A DNA stretch of 64,000 nucleotides from Cumulibacter soli (GCF_004382795.1 NZ_SMSG01000006.1:124001-188000), one strand, 5' to 3'. Shown: positions 46,030 through 55,511, counted from the stretch's first letter. Notes: generated by a model from the sequence alone, not told the origin. Made by a program: numbers and translations.

Positions 46030-47286
46030 TTAGGCGGCGCCCTCGATCTGCTGCAGCCGCCGCGACGTCTCACGCTGCCCATTCACCAGCGACACCGACC
46101 CGTCCTCACCCACTACCGGTGAGAACACGACACCGCTAGGCGTCGCCTCCCACTGGACCTGTTGCACGCGGTCCACGATTTCCCGCAGGACGATCGGGCG
46201 GCCGTCCCATCGCTGCCCGTCGACCACGACCCTGACCTTGTCCCCGAGCGCGTAATGCTCTCCGTAGGTCAATGCGGGCGTGGCCTCGACGCGGATCGTT
46301 TCCCGCGCCCCGTTCTTCGCCAGTTCGGCCTTGTTGTCGGCGTGCATCTGCGTCTTATCCGACTCCGACCGCTGGTCACGGAACAACTCGATGTGGCGGT
46401 GGTAGCGGAACTCGTCCGCTTTCGCGTCCTGCGCGATGATCCGCGCCGTCAATTCACCCGTGCCGGCCGCGATCACCTGCGTCGCTGTCGGCGCCGACTT
46501 CCGCCACGTCAAGTCACTGACCGTTCCCCGCCCAACACTGAACACGGCCCACATCGAGCGGTCCTTTGGCTGGTATACCTCGAATGTAGGGTGGCCGCTC
46601 ATCTCACGCGTGATGCGGAAACCGACGCCACCCTTCAACGCGGCGCGTTGCAGCGTGTCCAGCAGCCCAGACCAACGCTCACGCATACTGATCGTTGACC
46701 CGGCGACCGGGTCCGGCCCCATCTGCAGGTTGCCGTAGGCGCGGCTCCACGTCCCGAGCACCGGATCACCCATGCGGGTGTGGTCCAGCGCGTACCCCAT
46801 CATCACGGTCGACGCGGTACCGCTGCGGCGGTCGTGTGACTGCGTGGTCTGGATCTCCGGCCACCGCTGCGGGTCCGGGTAGATGACGCGGTCCTGCAAG
46901 ATCACTTCCTCCGTGACGCCCCACACCTCACACATGAGTTTCCCGGTTGCGTCCGGGCTGATCTCGTAGTCCTCCATCGGGCCGCTCGTGAACACCGTCC
47001 CGCCGGCCGTGAACATAAAGATCGCGTCCTCAGTGGGGATGTCCTGCGAGTCGTACAGCGGGAAACGCGTGTGCCACGCGCCCACGTCGCACCACGTCAT
47101 CGTGCCGCTCGCTGACGCCGGCGTATGCACATGCCGGTTCACGACAGCATCCGCGTCCGCGTCCGAACCGTTGCGGCGCATCCACCACACGCCCAGCGGC
47201 TGCGCCAGACGCGGCGCCGGGATCGCCCCGGCCCAGTCGATCCCGCGCGTGACCGTCACGTTCCCGTGAGTGACGTCCTCAGCCAT
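46030..47286 (-). CDS. Minor tail protein, ReqiPepy6 Gp37-like (baseplate hub)
   Basis: 418 residues. Layout and phrases such as EDYEISPDATGKLMCEVWGV and the C-terminal WEATPSGVVFSPVVGEDGS fit the Sipho_Gp37 family found in actinophages, a Tal/gp27-like hub that closes the tail tube. ATG 47286 abuts the Dit stop codon. It would lie at the tail end with Dit and tape measure. Confidence 0.75.
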   Translation of the reverse strand: MAEDVTHGNVTVTRGIDWAGAIPAPRLAQPLGVWWMRRNGSDADADAVVNRHVHTPASASGTMTWCDVGAWHTRFPLYDSQDIPTEDAIFMFTAGGTVFTSGPMEDYEISPDATGKLMCEVWGVTEEVILQDRVIYPDPQRWPEIQTTQSHDRRSGTASTVMMGYALDHTRMGDPVLGTWSRAYGNLQMGPDPVAGSTISMRERWSGLLDTLQRAALKGGVGFRITREMSGHPTFEVYQPKDRSMWAVFSVGRGTVSDLTWRKSAPTATQVIAAGTGELTARIIAQDAKADEFRYHRHIELFRDQRSESDKTQMHADNKAELAKNGARETIRVEATPALTYGEHYALGDKVRVVVDGQRWDGRPIVLREIVDRVQQVQWEATPSGVVFSPVVGEDGSVSLVNGQRETSRRLQQIEGAA

Positions 47287-48225
47287 TTACTCGTCCCCCG
47301 TACCCGATACCGCTTGCGGGCCGGTGGACCGCCACGACAACCACCGCGTCCGGTACTCCAGCACGATCCGGCTCGTTGGCCCGGTGCCCGACATGGACGC
47401 GCCGATCTCCTGACCGTCCGCGGTGATCGGCCACAGCTGCGACGGCCAGATAACGCCGTCCCACACGTCGACGCCGAGCGCGGGGTTGTCGCCGTACCCG
47501 CCGACACCGATCGTGGTCGCGAGCGGATCAAAGTCCACGTTGAACCGCGCGCCGGTCGGCATCGCACGCCCGTACCGGAACGAGTCGCCGGTGCTGCTGT
47601 AGAACTCCAGTTCGTCGAACGGGCCGTATGCGGTCCATGACGGCCACGACGGCGCGTCCCCGGTAGTGCCTGGAACGAACGATCCGAACGTCGCGTTGGG
47701 GTTCAGTTTGATAGGGAAGATCGGGAAGAATTTCCGCTTGGTGTTCTCGCTGAACGTGACGCTCGTCAGGGCGCTGTCGGACCAGAACGGGTCATGCGCG
47801 CGGAACCGCAACTCGCCTAGCCACCACGTATCGCCTTCGCGGTCCCTCGACAAGTCGCCTTCCATACCGCCCACGAACGAACACGTGAGGAACCGGTCGA
47901 ACCCTTCGGACGTGATCCGCAGTAGCCCGGTGCCGCGTTGCGGCGTCAAATGCTGCAACAGCCGCGCCCACTTGTCGAGGTATTCGCCGCGGCTGCGTGC
48001 CCGGATCATGACCGCGAGGGTCACGTCCCGCGGTTCGTACCGCCAGCCGCGGAGCCGTTCACCGTGCACGCCGAGGCCCGTGATCGCGTCGAGGGTGTGC
48101 GGTGGCGCGTCGAGGCCAGTCGTCCCGTTTTTCAGGACGCGGATGGACCGGGCACTGTCGCCGTGCAGCGTGATCGAATCCCACGTGGTCCCGATCTGGT
48201 GTTGCCACTGGATCGTGGTGGTCAT
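47287..48225 (-). CDS. Distal tail protein (Dit)
   Basis: 312 residues. The N-terminal half (GWRYEPRDVTLAVMIRARSR) and the central WWLGELRFRAHDPFWSD are typical of Dit-type phage tail proteins, which form the hexameric ring joining tube and tip. ATG overlaps the tape-measure stop (ATGA), the usual coupling. Confidence 0.83.
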   Translation of the reverse strand: MTTTIQWQHQIGTTWDSITLHGDSARSIRVLKNGTTGLDAPPHTLDAITGLGVHGERLRGWRYEPRDVTLAVMIRARSRGEYLDKWARLLQHLTPQRGTGLLRITSEGFDRFLTCSFVGGMEGDLSRDREGDTWWLGELRFRAHDPFWSDSALTSVTFSENTKRKFFPIFPIKLNPNATFGSFVPGTTGDAPSWPSWTAYGPFDELEFYSSTGDSFRYGRAMPTGARFNVDFDPLATTIGVGGYGDNPALGVDVWDGVIWPSQLWPITADGQEIGASMSGTGPTSRIVLEYRTRWLSWRSTGPQAVSGTGDE

Positions 48226-51200
48226 CGGTCGCCCCTTGAGTCGAGGTAGTCCATGAGCTCGAGTTCGCGGCGGATCGCTTTAGCGGTCTCGCGCGGGTCC
48301 CCGCCCGCTTGGGTGATCGCGAAGTTATAGGTCTTCGTGTCTCCCCCACGGGTCGTCTGCGGCGCCACCACCGTCACGCTCCCGCCCTGCTGCCCCGGAT
48401 CAGCAAGCACCTTCCCGCTCGCGCGCGCCGCGTAATCGAGGACGTCCATCGACCGCGCCGACATGTCCAGCGGGATGAACGCCTCCTCCACGTCCATGCG
48501 GTCACCGCTCACGATCTGGTTCGTGCCGGGCTGCAGCATCCGCGCCCCGGCAGCAAGCGACAGCGACGGGCGTCGCCCACTGACACGGTGCCCATCGACC
48601 ACGCTCGGCACACCGCCGCCAGCCATGAACCGATAACCACCCTGGTACACGCCGCCGGCGGCAGCGCCACCCCCGCCCAGCAGGCCGGCCCCCAGGCCTT
48701 TCACCACGCGGTACTCGGTGACGGTGTAGCTCTTGTCGTTGACCTGTTTCTGGTTCAGCGTTTCCAGGTTCGCTATCACGTTGCCTGCGTTGTCGGTGAT
48801 CTTGACCGATCCATCGCTCAGCGTGGTCGTGTTCAGGTCGATGTCATCTAGGTTGCTGATGACCGTGCCGCTGTTATCGGTCACAACGACCGTGCCGTCA
48901 TCCAGCGTCACCGTCTTCAGGTTCAGTTTCGACAGTTTGTTGATGGTCTCCGGGCTGTTGTCGCTGATCGTGATGACGCCGTTCGGCAGCGTCGTCGTTT
49001 TCACGCCCACGCCCTCCAGCGAGATCACGGTGGCGGCGCTGTTCGTCGAAATCTTCACGTTCGGGTCCGTCAGGTCAACGATCCCGGCCTTCTCGATCAC
49101 CGCGTCCAGGTCGGCCTGGGCCACTTCGTCGCCTTCGACCGCGACCAGCACCTGGGTCCCGTCCTCCAACGTCTCCAGTTGCAGGCCGAGCGCGTTAAGT
49201 TGCTCCTCGACTTCCGGGAGCAGCGGTGCCTCGACCGTCACCCCGTAGGTGCCGTCACTCAGCAGAGTCGCTTTGCCGTCGATGGCATCGATCGCGCCCT
49301 CGACCGACTGCACCCCGGTCAGGGTTAGTTCGGTGACGATTTCTTCGGGCATTCCGCTGTTGATCATGTCGACGACGGACCCGATCCGGGCCTCGGCTTC
49401 GGGGCCGTTGTCGGAGATCTTCAGCATTTTCGTGCCGGGGATCTGTTCGACCTCGAACCCTAGGTCTTTGAATTGCTGGACCGTGTCCGCGGTAAGTGCC
49501 GTAGTGACGATCGTTTTTTCGTCGGGAGCGTCGATGATGCTGGAGGCGAGCAGGTCGGCTTGCGCTGTCGCGTCGAGTACGCCCGGCATTGTGACGAGCG
49601 TGGTCGAGTAGTCGGGGATGCTGATGACCTGGTCCGCGTAGGCCTTCGCTTCGTCCGCGGTCATCCCGAACGAGATGGCTGTGTCGATCAGTGCCGCGCG
49701 GGCGTCTTTCTGCGACGCCGTGACTTCCGTGATCGATGACCCGTTAGCCGCCATCGCCGCTGCAGTGTCGTTCGCGCTCTTCGCGATGTCGTCCAGCGCG
49801 GCCTGGTTCGCGCGTCCCGCCTCGGTATCGATGTCGAGTGTCGCTCCGTGCTCGGCCAGAGACGCGTTAGCATCGTCCAACGCCGACTGGTACGACCGCT
49901 GCGCGGCCGACAAGTCCAGTGCAGCGGCAGCAGCGTCGTCGGCGGCCTTCTGCGCCGCAGCGATCGCTTCCGCTTGCGCGTTGAATGCATCCGCGGCTAG
50001 TTGAGCCTCACCAGCGGCGTCGGACGTTGCCCCGGACAGTTCACCTTGCGCATCGGAGAGCGCGTCACTGTGCCCCTTGGTGGCTTCCATCTCGCTGCCC
50101 ATGCCCGCGAGTTGTTTGATGTTGGCCTCGATCGCCTCGCCCTCATCGGTGAGGACCGAGTGGAAGTTTCCGCCCTTGTCCGCGACAAGCATCGAGTTCT
50201 TCGCTTTGTTCGCGGACAGCATCTTGCTTGCGTAGTCGTCGAGTTGTTTCCCGCCCTGCGCGTAGGCAACGATCAGGTCCGACTCGTTCAGGCCAAGTTT
50301 GTTGTTCGCCTCGATCAGCGAGTAGGTGGCGTCTTCACGCTTCTTCAGCAACTGCGTCTGCGCGACCTTAGCCACGTTCGCGTCAAGAACGCCGTTGCTC
50401 TGGTCCAACGCATCAGCGAGTTCCCGCGCCGCGTCCGCGTTCGCCTGTTGCGCCGCCGCCGCGTCCTGGTTCGACTCCTGGAATAGCGACAGGAGCGTGA
50501 TCCCCGCAGTCACCGCGAGACCGAGCGGGCCGCCGAACGCTCCCGTGAGGCCACGCATCGCGCCCTTCATGATGCCCGCAGCACGCGTCGTGCCCGTCGC
50601 GGCACTCATCACCGACTTCGTGATGCCCTCACCGCCAGCACGCGCGTACCCGTAGGCCTGCATGAACGCCGGGCCAACATCGCGCGCGTTCGTCGCTATG
50701 GTCTTGATCCCGGTTGCCGCACCCGTGCCCATCTTCGCGATTGCGTCGCCGCGACGGGACAGCAGTAGCGCAGCTGCGGCGGCTGCCTGCAGCGGCTCGG
50801 GTAAGTCGCTGAATAGATCGGCTAGGGTGCCGACGACGCTGATCAACGGCGACGCGGCCTGCAACAGACTCACGAACCCGTTGAGGCCGACAAGGCCCAC
50901 GGAAGCGGCAGCCGACGCGATCTCGACAAGCCCGTCCACGAGGTCCGGCACAATGTCCGTCAGTCGACGAATAACGTCCTCAGCCTGCCCACCGGTCTGG
51001 GTGAAGATCTCCAGCTGCGCGGTCTCGAACGCGGACTGCAGCGACGCGAGCGCACCCGACAGGCCTTTGCTCTTCGCTTCCGCGAGGGCCTGAGCGTTCC
51101 CCGCTTTCGTGACTTTGTCCGCGAGTTCGTCGAACCCGTCCGCGCCCTGCCCCGCCATCGCGACCGCGGCACGCATCGCGTCCGTACCGAACGCCGTGCT

Positions 51201-52067
51201 AGCTGCAGCGTTGAACTGTTCCCGCGTCAGGCGGCCCTGAGCCGACGCGAGTTGCCCTGACAGTTTCTCCATGCCGACGAACTCGCCCGACGCGTCATAC
51301 GCCGACACGCCTAACTGTTCGAGCGCGGCGGCCTGCTGCTTCGTTGGAGACGCGAGAGCGAGGAGCATCGATTTGAGCGAGGTGCCGGCGTCACTGCCTT
51401 TGATGCCGGCCTGGGCCATCGCCGCCAGCGAGGTGACCGTGTCATCGACGCTGATACCGAATGAGTGCGCGACCGAACCGACCTGCGCGAGGCCCTGCCC
51501 GAAGTCGCTGATCTCGCCCGTGGCGGCGTTCGCGGCGCCGGCGAGCGTGTTCGCGACCTTGGACGCCTGATCGCCGGACAAGCCGAAAGCGTTCAGGCTG
51601 TCGGCCGTTAATTCGGCGGCGGACGCCGCATCTGTTCCGGCGGCGGCAGCGAGTAAGAGCGTGCCCTCGGCGGCGGCCATGCTGTCGCTAGCGGACAGGC
51701 CACCTTTCGCGAGAATCTCCATCGCCGTTCCCGCGTCTTTCGCAGACGCGGCAGGTAGGAGCGTGGAGTTGCCGAGCGCCAGGGCCGACTTCGCGGCCTG
51801 GTCCATTTCCTTAGCGGTCGCCCCCGACGCCGCCTGAAACTGGTTCATCGACTGCTGGTACTGAGCCCCAGCAGTGAACGTGTCTTTGACGAACCCGACG
51901 ATCGCGGCAGCGCTGAACGCCTTTGCCAGGCCGGATCGGAGTTTCGAACCCTGTGTTTCCGCGCGTCCGGTGGTCTGCGCGATGGCCTGGTCTGACTGCT
52001 GCAGTTTCGTGAGCAGTTCGCCGTTATCAGCGGTCAGAATGTAGGCGAGGGTCCCGACAGTCGCCAC
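48222..52067 (-). CDS. Tail tape measure protein
   Basis: 1281 residues, sets tail length and is ejected with DNA. The first 400 residues contain the conserved tape-measure core (AMEILAKGGLSASDSM, SLAAMAQAGIKGSDAGTSLK, FNAAASTAFGTDAMRAAV), followed by hydrophobic segments (about 380-530) and a long coiled-coil region. Between about 870 and 1095 there are several short repeats of the form L-x-T-x-T-L-x-D-G-x-V-x-I-x-D-N. GTG 52067. Using about 1.5 Angstrom per residue, it implies a tail of roughly 190 nm. Confidence 0.95.
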   Translation of the reverse strand: MATVGTLAYILTADNGELLTKLQQSDQAIAQTTGRAETQGSKLRSGLAKAFSAAAIVGFVKDTFTAGAQYQQSMNQFQAASGATAKEMDQAAKSALALGNSTLLPAASAKDAGTAMEILAKGGLSASDSMAAAEGTLLLAAAAGTDAASAAELTADSLNAFGLSGDQASKVANTLAGAANAATGEISDFGQGLAQVGSVAHSFGISVDDTVTSLAAMAQAGIKGSDAGTSLKSMLLALASPTKQQAAALEQLGVSAYDASGEFVGMEKLSGQLASAQGRLTREQFNAAASTAFGTDAMRAAVAMAGQGADGFDELADKVTKAGNAQALAEAKSKGLSGALASLQSAFETAQLEIFTQTGGQAEDVIRRLTDIVPDLVDGLVEIASAAASVGLVGLNGFVSLLQAASPLISVVGTLADLFSDLPEPLQAAAAAALLLSRRGDAIAKMGTGAATGIKTIATNARDVGPAFMQAYGYARAGGEGITKSVMSAATGTTRAAGIMKGAMRGLTGAFGGPLGLAVTAGITLLSLFQESNQDAAAAQQANADAARELADALDQSNGVLDANVAKVAQTQLLKKREDATYSLIEANNKLGLNESDLIVAYAQGGKQLDDYASKMLSANKAKNSMLVADKGGNFHSVLTDEGEAIEANIKQLAGMGSEMEATKGHSDALSDAQGELSGATSDAAGEAQLAADAFNAQAEAIAAAQKAADDAAAAALDLSAAQRSYQSALDDANASLAEHGATLDIDTEAGRANQAALDDIAKSANDTAAAMAANGSSITEVTASQKDARAALIDTAISFGMTADEAKAYADQVISIPDYSTTLVTMPGVLDATAQADLLASSIIDAPDEKTIVTTALTADTVQQFKDLGFEVEQIPGTKMLKISDNGPEAEARIGSVVDMINSGMPEEIVTELTLTGVQSVEGAIDAIDGKATLLSDGTYGVTVEAPLLPEVEEQLNALGLQLETLEDGTQVLVAVEGDEVAQADLDAVIEKAGIVDLTDPNVKISTNSAATVISLEGVGVKTTTLPNGVITISDNSPETINKLSKLNLKTVTLDDGTVVVTDNSGTVISNLDDIDLNTTTLSDGSVKITDNAGNVIANLETLNQKQVNDKSYTVTEYRVVKGLGAGLLGGGGAAAGGVYQGGYRFMAGGGVPSVVDGHRVSGRRPSLSLAAGARMLQPGTNQIVSGDRMDVEEAFIPLDMSARSMDVLDYAARASGKVLADPGQQGGSVTVVAPQTTRGGDTKTYNFAITQAGGDPRETAKAIRRELELMDYLDSRGDR

Positions 52068-52078
52068 AGCGCGGCCGC

Positions 52079-52830
52079 TCAGTCGTCGAATAACTCCAGG
52101 CCCGTGTCGGGATCAGGCTTGTCGTTTGCTTGGATAGTGGGGTTCTCGGTGTCAACCCGCTTGCGTTGATGCTGTTTCGTGGCGCTCGTGGGCGGCAGGT
52201 ACAGGTACCGGACGCGGAACCACCGCCACGACCGTTTCTGGATCTCGTCAACGAGGTCCAGGCCGTAATGCTGCTGGAAATCGGACTCGACCAGTGGCCA
52301 CGCCACCAGCAGTTCCGTGTACGGGTTGAACCGCGGCGCGGCTAGCCGATCGAGGTCGACCGAAGGGTCGATCCAGTCAGGCCCGTCAGGATCTAGGAGT
52401 TCTCCGTCTGGGCCAATGTTTCCCCCAGGCTCTCAGTGGCCTGTTCCAGCTTCCCTTCCCAATGCATGGCGGCTACCTCACTGCCGTACATGTAGTGGAT
52501 GAGGAGGGTTTGTTGCAGGTGCCGGATTTGCCGCAGCGTGCAGCCGTTCTCGGCCATCTGGTCGCGGACCTGTTTCGGTATGAGGCCGCGGGAGACGCGT
52601 TCTTCGATGTCGGCTTGCAGCAGGGGGTCGTTGACGGCGGACGCGTCACCGGCCTGGATGCGTTTGCGGAGGTCTTCGAGGCGTAGCCGGTGTTCCACGA
52701 TCCGCATTCCCAGCAGCGCCGGGAGGTCGTCAGCGCTCGACGGGAATCCGTAGGTGTGGCCGTTGAGCGTGAACGCGACCGGTTCGGACTCGTGCTCGGC
52801 CATGAAGTCGCGGACTTCGGTGTAGAGCAT
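52079..52830 (-). CDS. Tail assembly chaperone GT, -1 frameshift product
   Basis: Reads the 145-codon G frame to the slip at 52419-52426, then the -1 frame, which is open from there to 52079, adding about 113 residues (including TELLVAWPLVESDFQQHYGL). The extension alone could only start at an internal GTG 52306. Two overlapping frames just upstream of the tape measure, joined by a G-run, are the conserved arrangement of siphovirus gpG/gpGT chaperones. The gene codes for a minor product that guides tape-measure and tail-tube assembly. Confidence 0.85.
52393..52830 (-). CDS. Tail assembly chaperone G
   Basis: 145 residues from ATG 52830 with AAGGAAA upstream. Mostly helical (RIVEHRLRLEDLRKRIQAGD). 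Zero-frame product of the G/GT pair, ending ETLAQTENS at TAG 52393. It acts as the abundant chaperone coating the tape measure before tube assembly. Confidence 0.85.
   Translation of the reverse strand: MLYTEVRDFMAEHESEPVAFTLNGHTYGFPSSADDLPALLGMRIVEHRLRLEDLRKRIQAGDASAVNDPLLQADIEERVSRGLIPKQVRDQMAENGCTLRQIRHLQQTLLIHYMYGSEVAAMHWEGKLEQATESLGETLAQTENS
52419..52426 (-). other. Probable programmed -1 frameshift site
   Basis: Minus-strand GGGGGAAA, zero-frame codons CTG GGG GAA ACA. Slipping back one base on the G-run gives GGA AAC ATT in the frame of the T extension. It lies 8 codons before the G stop codon, as in other tailed phages. Confidence 0.75.
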
Positions 52831-52918
52831 GGTTGTTTCCTTGTCGGGTAGGAATGGCCCGGTCCGTGTAGGGCGTCGCTGGAACCCAGAAGGGCGGCGC
52901 CCTACGCGGACCGGTTCG

Positions 52919-53413
52919 TCACGGGGTCTCGGGCTCGGTGGCGGGGATCAGGACCATCTCGCCGTCACCCGACAACTCCAGGTTGAACGGGTTCAGGCTG
53001 GCCTTATCAGCGCCGCGCGTGCGGAGGTGAACGTTCGCCCAGCCCATGAATCCGGCTCCGGTGACCCGGTTTGTGCGGCGCACGAGGATCTGCGCCTCGT
53101 CACCGATCGCGTTGGCCTTCTCCTCCAGGAGCGCCTGAGCAGCGTTGTAGGTGCGGGACCCGTCCGCGGCCTTGGTGAACGTCTTCGTGCCGTCGCAGGC
53201 GATCGCCCAAGCGCGGCCAACAATGAACTTCGAGTCCCAGCCTTCACTGTCCATGTCGGTCGCGTCGACTTCGGTGCCGTCGACGGTGAGCGTGTTGGAC
53301 TGTAGGCCCGGGACGGCCGCCCACACTGGCGTTTCGGCGTCCCCGGTGTTGATCTCTAGTTTGTATTCGCGGGCCAGTTCCTTGCCGGTCTGCTGAGGAA
53401 GCGGTGCGGTCAT
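52919..53413 (-). CDS. Major tail (tube) protein
   Basis: 164 residues from ATG 53413; frame open to 53464. The N-terminus ELAREYKLEINTGDAETPVW and TVDGTEVDATDMDSEGWDSK, and the strand-rich end, match tail-tube proteins of siphoviruses. Located between tail terminator and the G/GT chaperones, its usual place. A 5' flank of 88 nt to the chaperone contains a CGTAGGGCGC / GCGCCCTACG inverted repeat (about 52866-52907). Confidence 0.83.
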   Translation of the reverse strand: MTAPLPQQTGKELAREYKLEINTGDAETPVWAAVPGLQSNTLTVDGTEVDATDMDSEGWDSKFIVGRAWAIACDGTKTFTKAADGSRTYNAAQALLEEKANAIGDEAQILVRRTNRVTGAGFMGWANVHLRTRGADKASLNPFNLELSGDGEMVLIPATEPETP

Positions 53414-53427
53414 TGGATTCCCAATCT

Positions 53428-53865
53428 CTAGGCGCTGTAAGTCACTCGGAGGACGAGGGACCACTCGTGTGCGTTGCCGCTTTCGTCGGGGCCTAGCGGT
53501 GTCGGCATGTCTGATAGTGGGAGTGCCTGTGTCAACAGGTAGGTGGTCCCGGTGTCGGGGTCGGTGATGGTGGTGTCGGCGCTTCGGGTGTCGTCGCCGA
53601 GCGCGCGTAGCAGGTTCTCGGCTAGTGCGCGGCCGGGTTCGGTCAGGTCGCTTTCGGTCCCTGCGTGGCGGACGACGCCGCGAATGTCAGCGGTGACGAC
53701 GGTGTCGAGGGACGCGGGTTGGCCGGTCGGCTCGAGCCACCACGTGACACAGTCGACCGGCGCGTGGGGTTGGCGGCCCCAAAATGATTGGATGCCGGGT
53801 TGGCCGGCGTCAGTGACGAGGCCGGTCTGTGTGGCGTGCTGCGTCCACGCTCGGAGGAAACTCAC
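53428..53865 (-). CDS. Tail terminator / neck protein
   Basis: 145 residues, alpha-beta: TVVTADIRGVVRHAGTES and HEWSLVLRVTYSA at the end resemble tail terminator proteins, which cap the tube at the head side. Assigned from position (between gp10-like and tube genes) and size. Exact family uncertain. Confidence 0.65.
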   Translation of the reverse strand: MSFLRAWTQHATQTGLVTDAGQPGIQSFWGRQPHAPVDCVTWWLEPTGQPASLDTVVTADIRGVVRHAGTESDLTEPGRALAENLLRALGDDTRSADTTITDPDTGTTYLLTQALPLSDMPTPLGPDESGNAHEWSLVLRVTYSA

Positions 53866-53889
53866 GCCCGCAGGGTGCGCTGCTGCGTG

Positions 53890-54252
53890 TCACCTGACGG
53901 CTTTGCGGACCTCGGCGGCGATGATGTCCCGGTATTTCGCTTCGTTCTCTTCCGCGGTCAGCGCGAGCCACTTGTACCGTCCGGCGCCCTGGTACGTGAG
54001 CCCTGGTTTTTCGTGGACTATCAGGGCATACGGGGTGTTGTACGAGACAGTGGCTTGGACGTGGCGCGAGTTGGTGCCCGCGAACGTCACGGCGGCACTG
54101 TTCCGGAGGGTGCCGGTGTCGAGGGGGCAGGTCGCGCCAGCGTCACGCCGCAGCATCTGCCCGGCGACCTTCACACCCGCGTTCAGGCCGCCCTGCGCTT
54201 TGCCGCGGTAGTCGCCGTACTTCCGCCCGCTGATGCGCGTGTACGTCGCCAT
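53890..54252 (-). CDS. Head-tail joining protein, HK97 gp10 / minor capsid type
   Basis: 120 residues. CPLDTGTLRNSAAVTFAG and YNTPYALIVHEKPGL are the conserved patterns of HK97-gp10-like / Minor_capsid_2 proteins (a phrase 'P.dTG.L..s' followed by 'YA..vHe'). It would link tail to connector. Confidence 0.8.
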   Translation of the reverse strand: MATYTRISGRKYGDYRGKAQGGLNAGVKVAGQMLRRDAGATCPLDTGTLRNSAAVTFAGTNSRHVQATVSYNTPYALIVHEKPGLTYQGAGRYKWLALTAEENEAKYRDIIAAEVRKAVR

Positions 54253-54561
54253 CTAAGTAACTTTCACTTCGTGGTGGTACACGGTGCCGTCGATCATGAC
54301 GAGTTCGTCGACCGCGACCACGGTGTGCGTCTCGCCGCGGTACGTGACCGTGTCGTCGAGGCCGGGGGCTGGCGACGCTGGCCAGAACAACAGGCCGCTG
54401 TAGGTGCGGGTTCGGCCGTCCTTCCCCACGACGGAACCGGTTTTACGTTCGTACCGGACGCGGACAGTGTCGGCGGGTCCGTACACCGGGCCGCCGCCGC
54501 CCATACCTGTCAGCGCGCGGTGCTCGACCTTGTGCGGGCGTAGGAACATCGGGATACCCAT
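54253..54561 (-). CDS. Head closure / minor capsid protein
   Basis: 102 residues from ATG 54561; the frame opens at 54618, but the stop codon of the upstream gene overlaps ATG 54561 by 1 nt. Beta-rich (VRVRYERKTGSVVGKDGRTR). By size and order it is a neck protein such as a stopper. Not tied to a family. Confidence 0.65.
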   Translation of the reverse strand: MGIPMFLRPHKVEHRALTGMGGGGPVYGPADTVRVRYERKTGSVVGKDGRTRTYSGLLFWPASPAPGLDDTVTYRGETHTVVAVDELVMIDGTVYHHEVKVT

Positions 54562-54917
54562 TAGTAGGCCCTCGCTCGCGCGACGTTCAGTACGCCAGCG
54601 CTGCGCAGAAACGCCCACACGCTCGACGACAACGGGACTGCGCCGCTCTCGCTCGCGTTGCCGCTGCTAATGCTGACGTGCCCGATAGAGATCGAATCGG
54701 AGGAGCTGCCTCCGGTGTCCGCTTGCCACTCGATCCAAGCGACTAGCGCGTCTTCGAGGAACATGATCTGTCGCTCGGTCGGGTCGGTGGGGATCGTCGC
54801 TATAGCAGCGAACGCGCGTAATGCCCGTCCGAGCGACCATTCGATGTCGTCGGGGCGTTTATCCGGCGCGATGAGGCCGCTGATCGTGGTCGGGCGTACC
54901 CATTCTGGTAGCGGCAT
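54561..54917 (-). CDS. Head-tail connector (adaptor) protein
   Basis: 118 residues from ATG 54917, preceded by AGAAGGTGA; the longer frame to 55106 has no support. Helical, with ISGLIAPDKRPDDIEWSLGR and QIMFLEDALVAWIEWQA, fitting gp6/gp15-type adaptors that dock on the portal. Confidence 0.65.
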   Translation of the reverse strand: MPLPEWVRPTTISGLIAPDKRPDDIEWSLGRALRAFAAIATIPTDPTERQIMFLEDALVAWIEWQADTGGSSSDSISIGHVSISSGNASESGAVPLSSSVWAFLRSAGVLNVARARAY

Positions 54918-54931
54918 GTCGTCACCTTCTG

Positions 54932-55336
54932 CTATGGCGTGTCTGTGAGGACGCGGAGAATGTCGGCTAGGGATTGACCGACGGGTCCAGGGATTGCTTC
55001 CACGGTGGGGATTGCGTCCGCCAAGTTCGCTAGTTGCGCGGCGCGTTCGGCCGCGCGTTCTTCGTCCTGGGCGCGGCGCGTGGCGTCGATGACACGGACA
55101 GGCCACTCCCCCACGCGGACACCGCTGCTCATGATCGCGACGCTGGAGCGTTGTGGTAGCCAGTCGGCAGTGACGTCCGCAGGCACGTGGACGGTGGTTG
55201 TGCCGTCCGGGTTGCTGGTGCAGTCGAGTGCGTCGGTGGTGCCCGCGACGACGGCGATCGTGCCGCCGGTGGTGGTCGCGGGCACCGTGACGTCGGTGGT
55301 GACGCCGGCGTCGATCACGGCCTCGTTGTCATTCAC
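54932..55336 (-). CDS. Phage protein of unknown function (neck region)
   Basis: 134 residues from GTG 55336 with GAGGAA upstream. The first half is Val/Thr-rich and beta-like (VTVPATTTGGTIAVVAGTT), the second has a charged helix (ATRRAQDEERAAERAAQLAN). It overlaps the preceding small gene by 8 nt. Could be a capsid decoration or neck protein. Confidence 0.6.
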   Translation of the reverse strand: MNDNEAVIDAGVTTDVTVPATTTGGTIAVVAGTTDALDCTSNPDGTTTVHVPADVTADWLPQRSSVAIMSSGVRVGEWPVRVIDATRRAQDEERAAERAAQLANLADAIPTVEAIPGPVGQSLADILRVLTDTP

Positions 55337-55511
55337 CGGCGGGTTCCTCGCTGGTCTCGCTGGCTGCGGGCTTGGCGCGTGGCTCGCGGGGTTTGCGCGG
55401 CTTGCGCGGGGCGCGGCGTGGTTTCGGTTCGTCGACGCGTCGCCATCCGTGGCGGGTCATGTCGGCGTCGCTGTCAACGTTGGCGCCTGACAGCGTGATC
55501 CATCGCGCCAT
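55329..55511 (-). CDS. 60-residue basic phage protein
   Basis: Starts ATG 55511, overlapping the upstream stop by 1 nt (TAATG). The sequence has an Arg/Lys/Pro-rich centre (PKPRRAPRKPRKPREPRAKP) typical of disordered, nucleic-acid- or capsid-contacting tails. Unknown function. Confidence 0.6.
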   Translation of the reverse strand: MARWITLSGANVDSDADMTRHGWRRVDEPKPRRAPRKPRKPREPRAKPAASETSEEPAGE

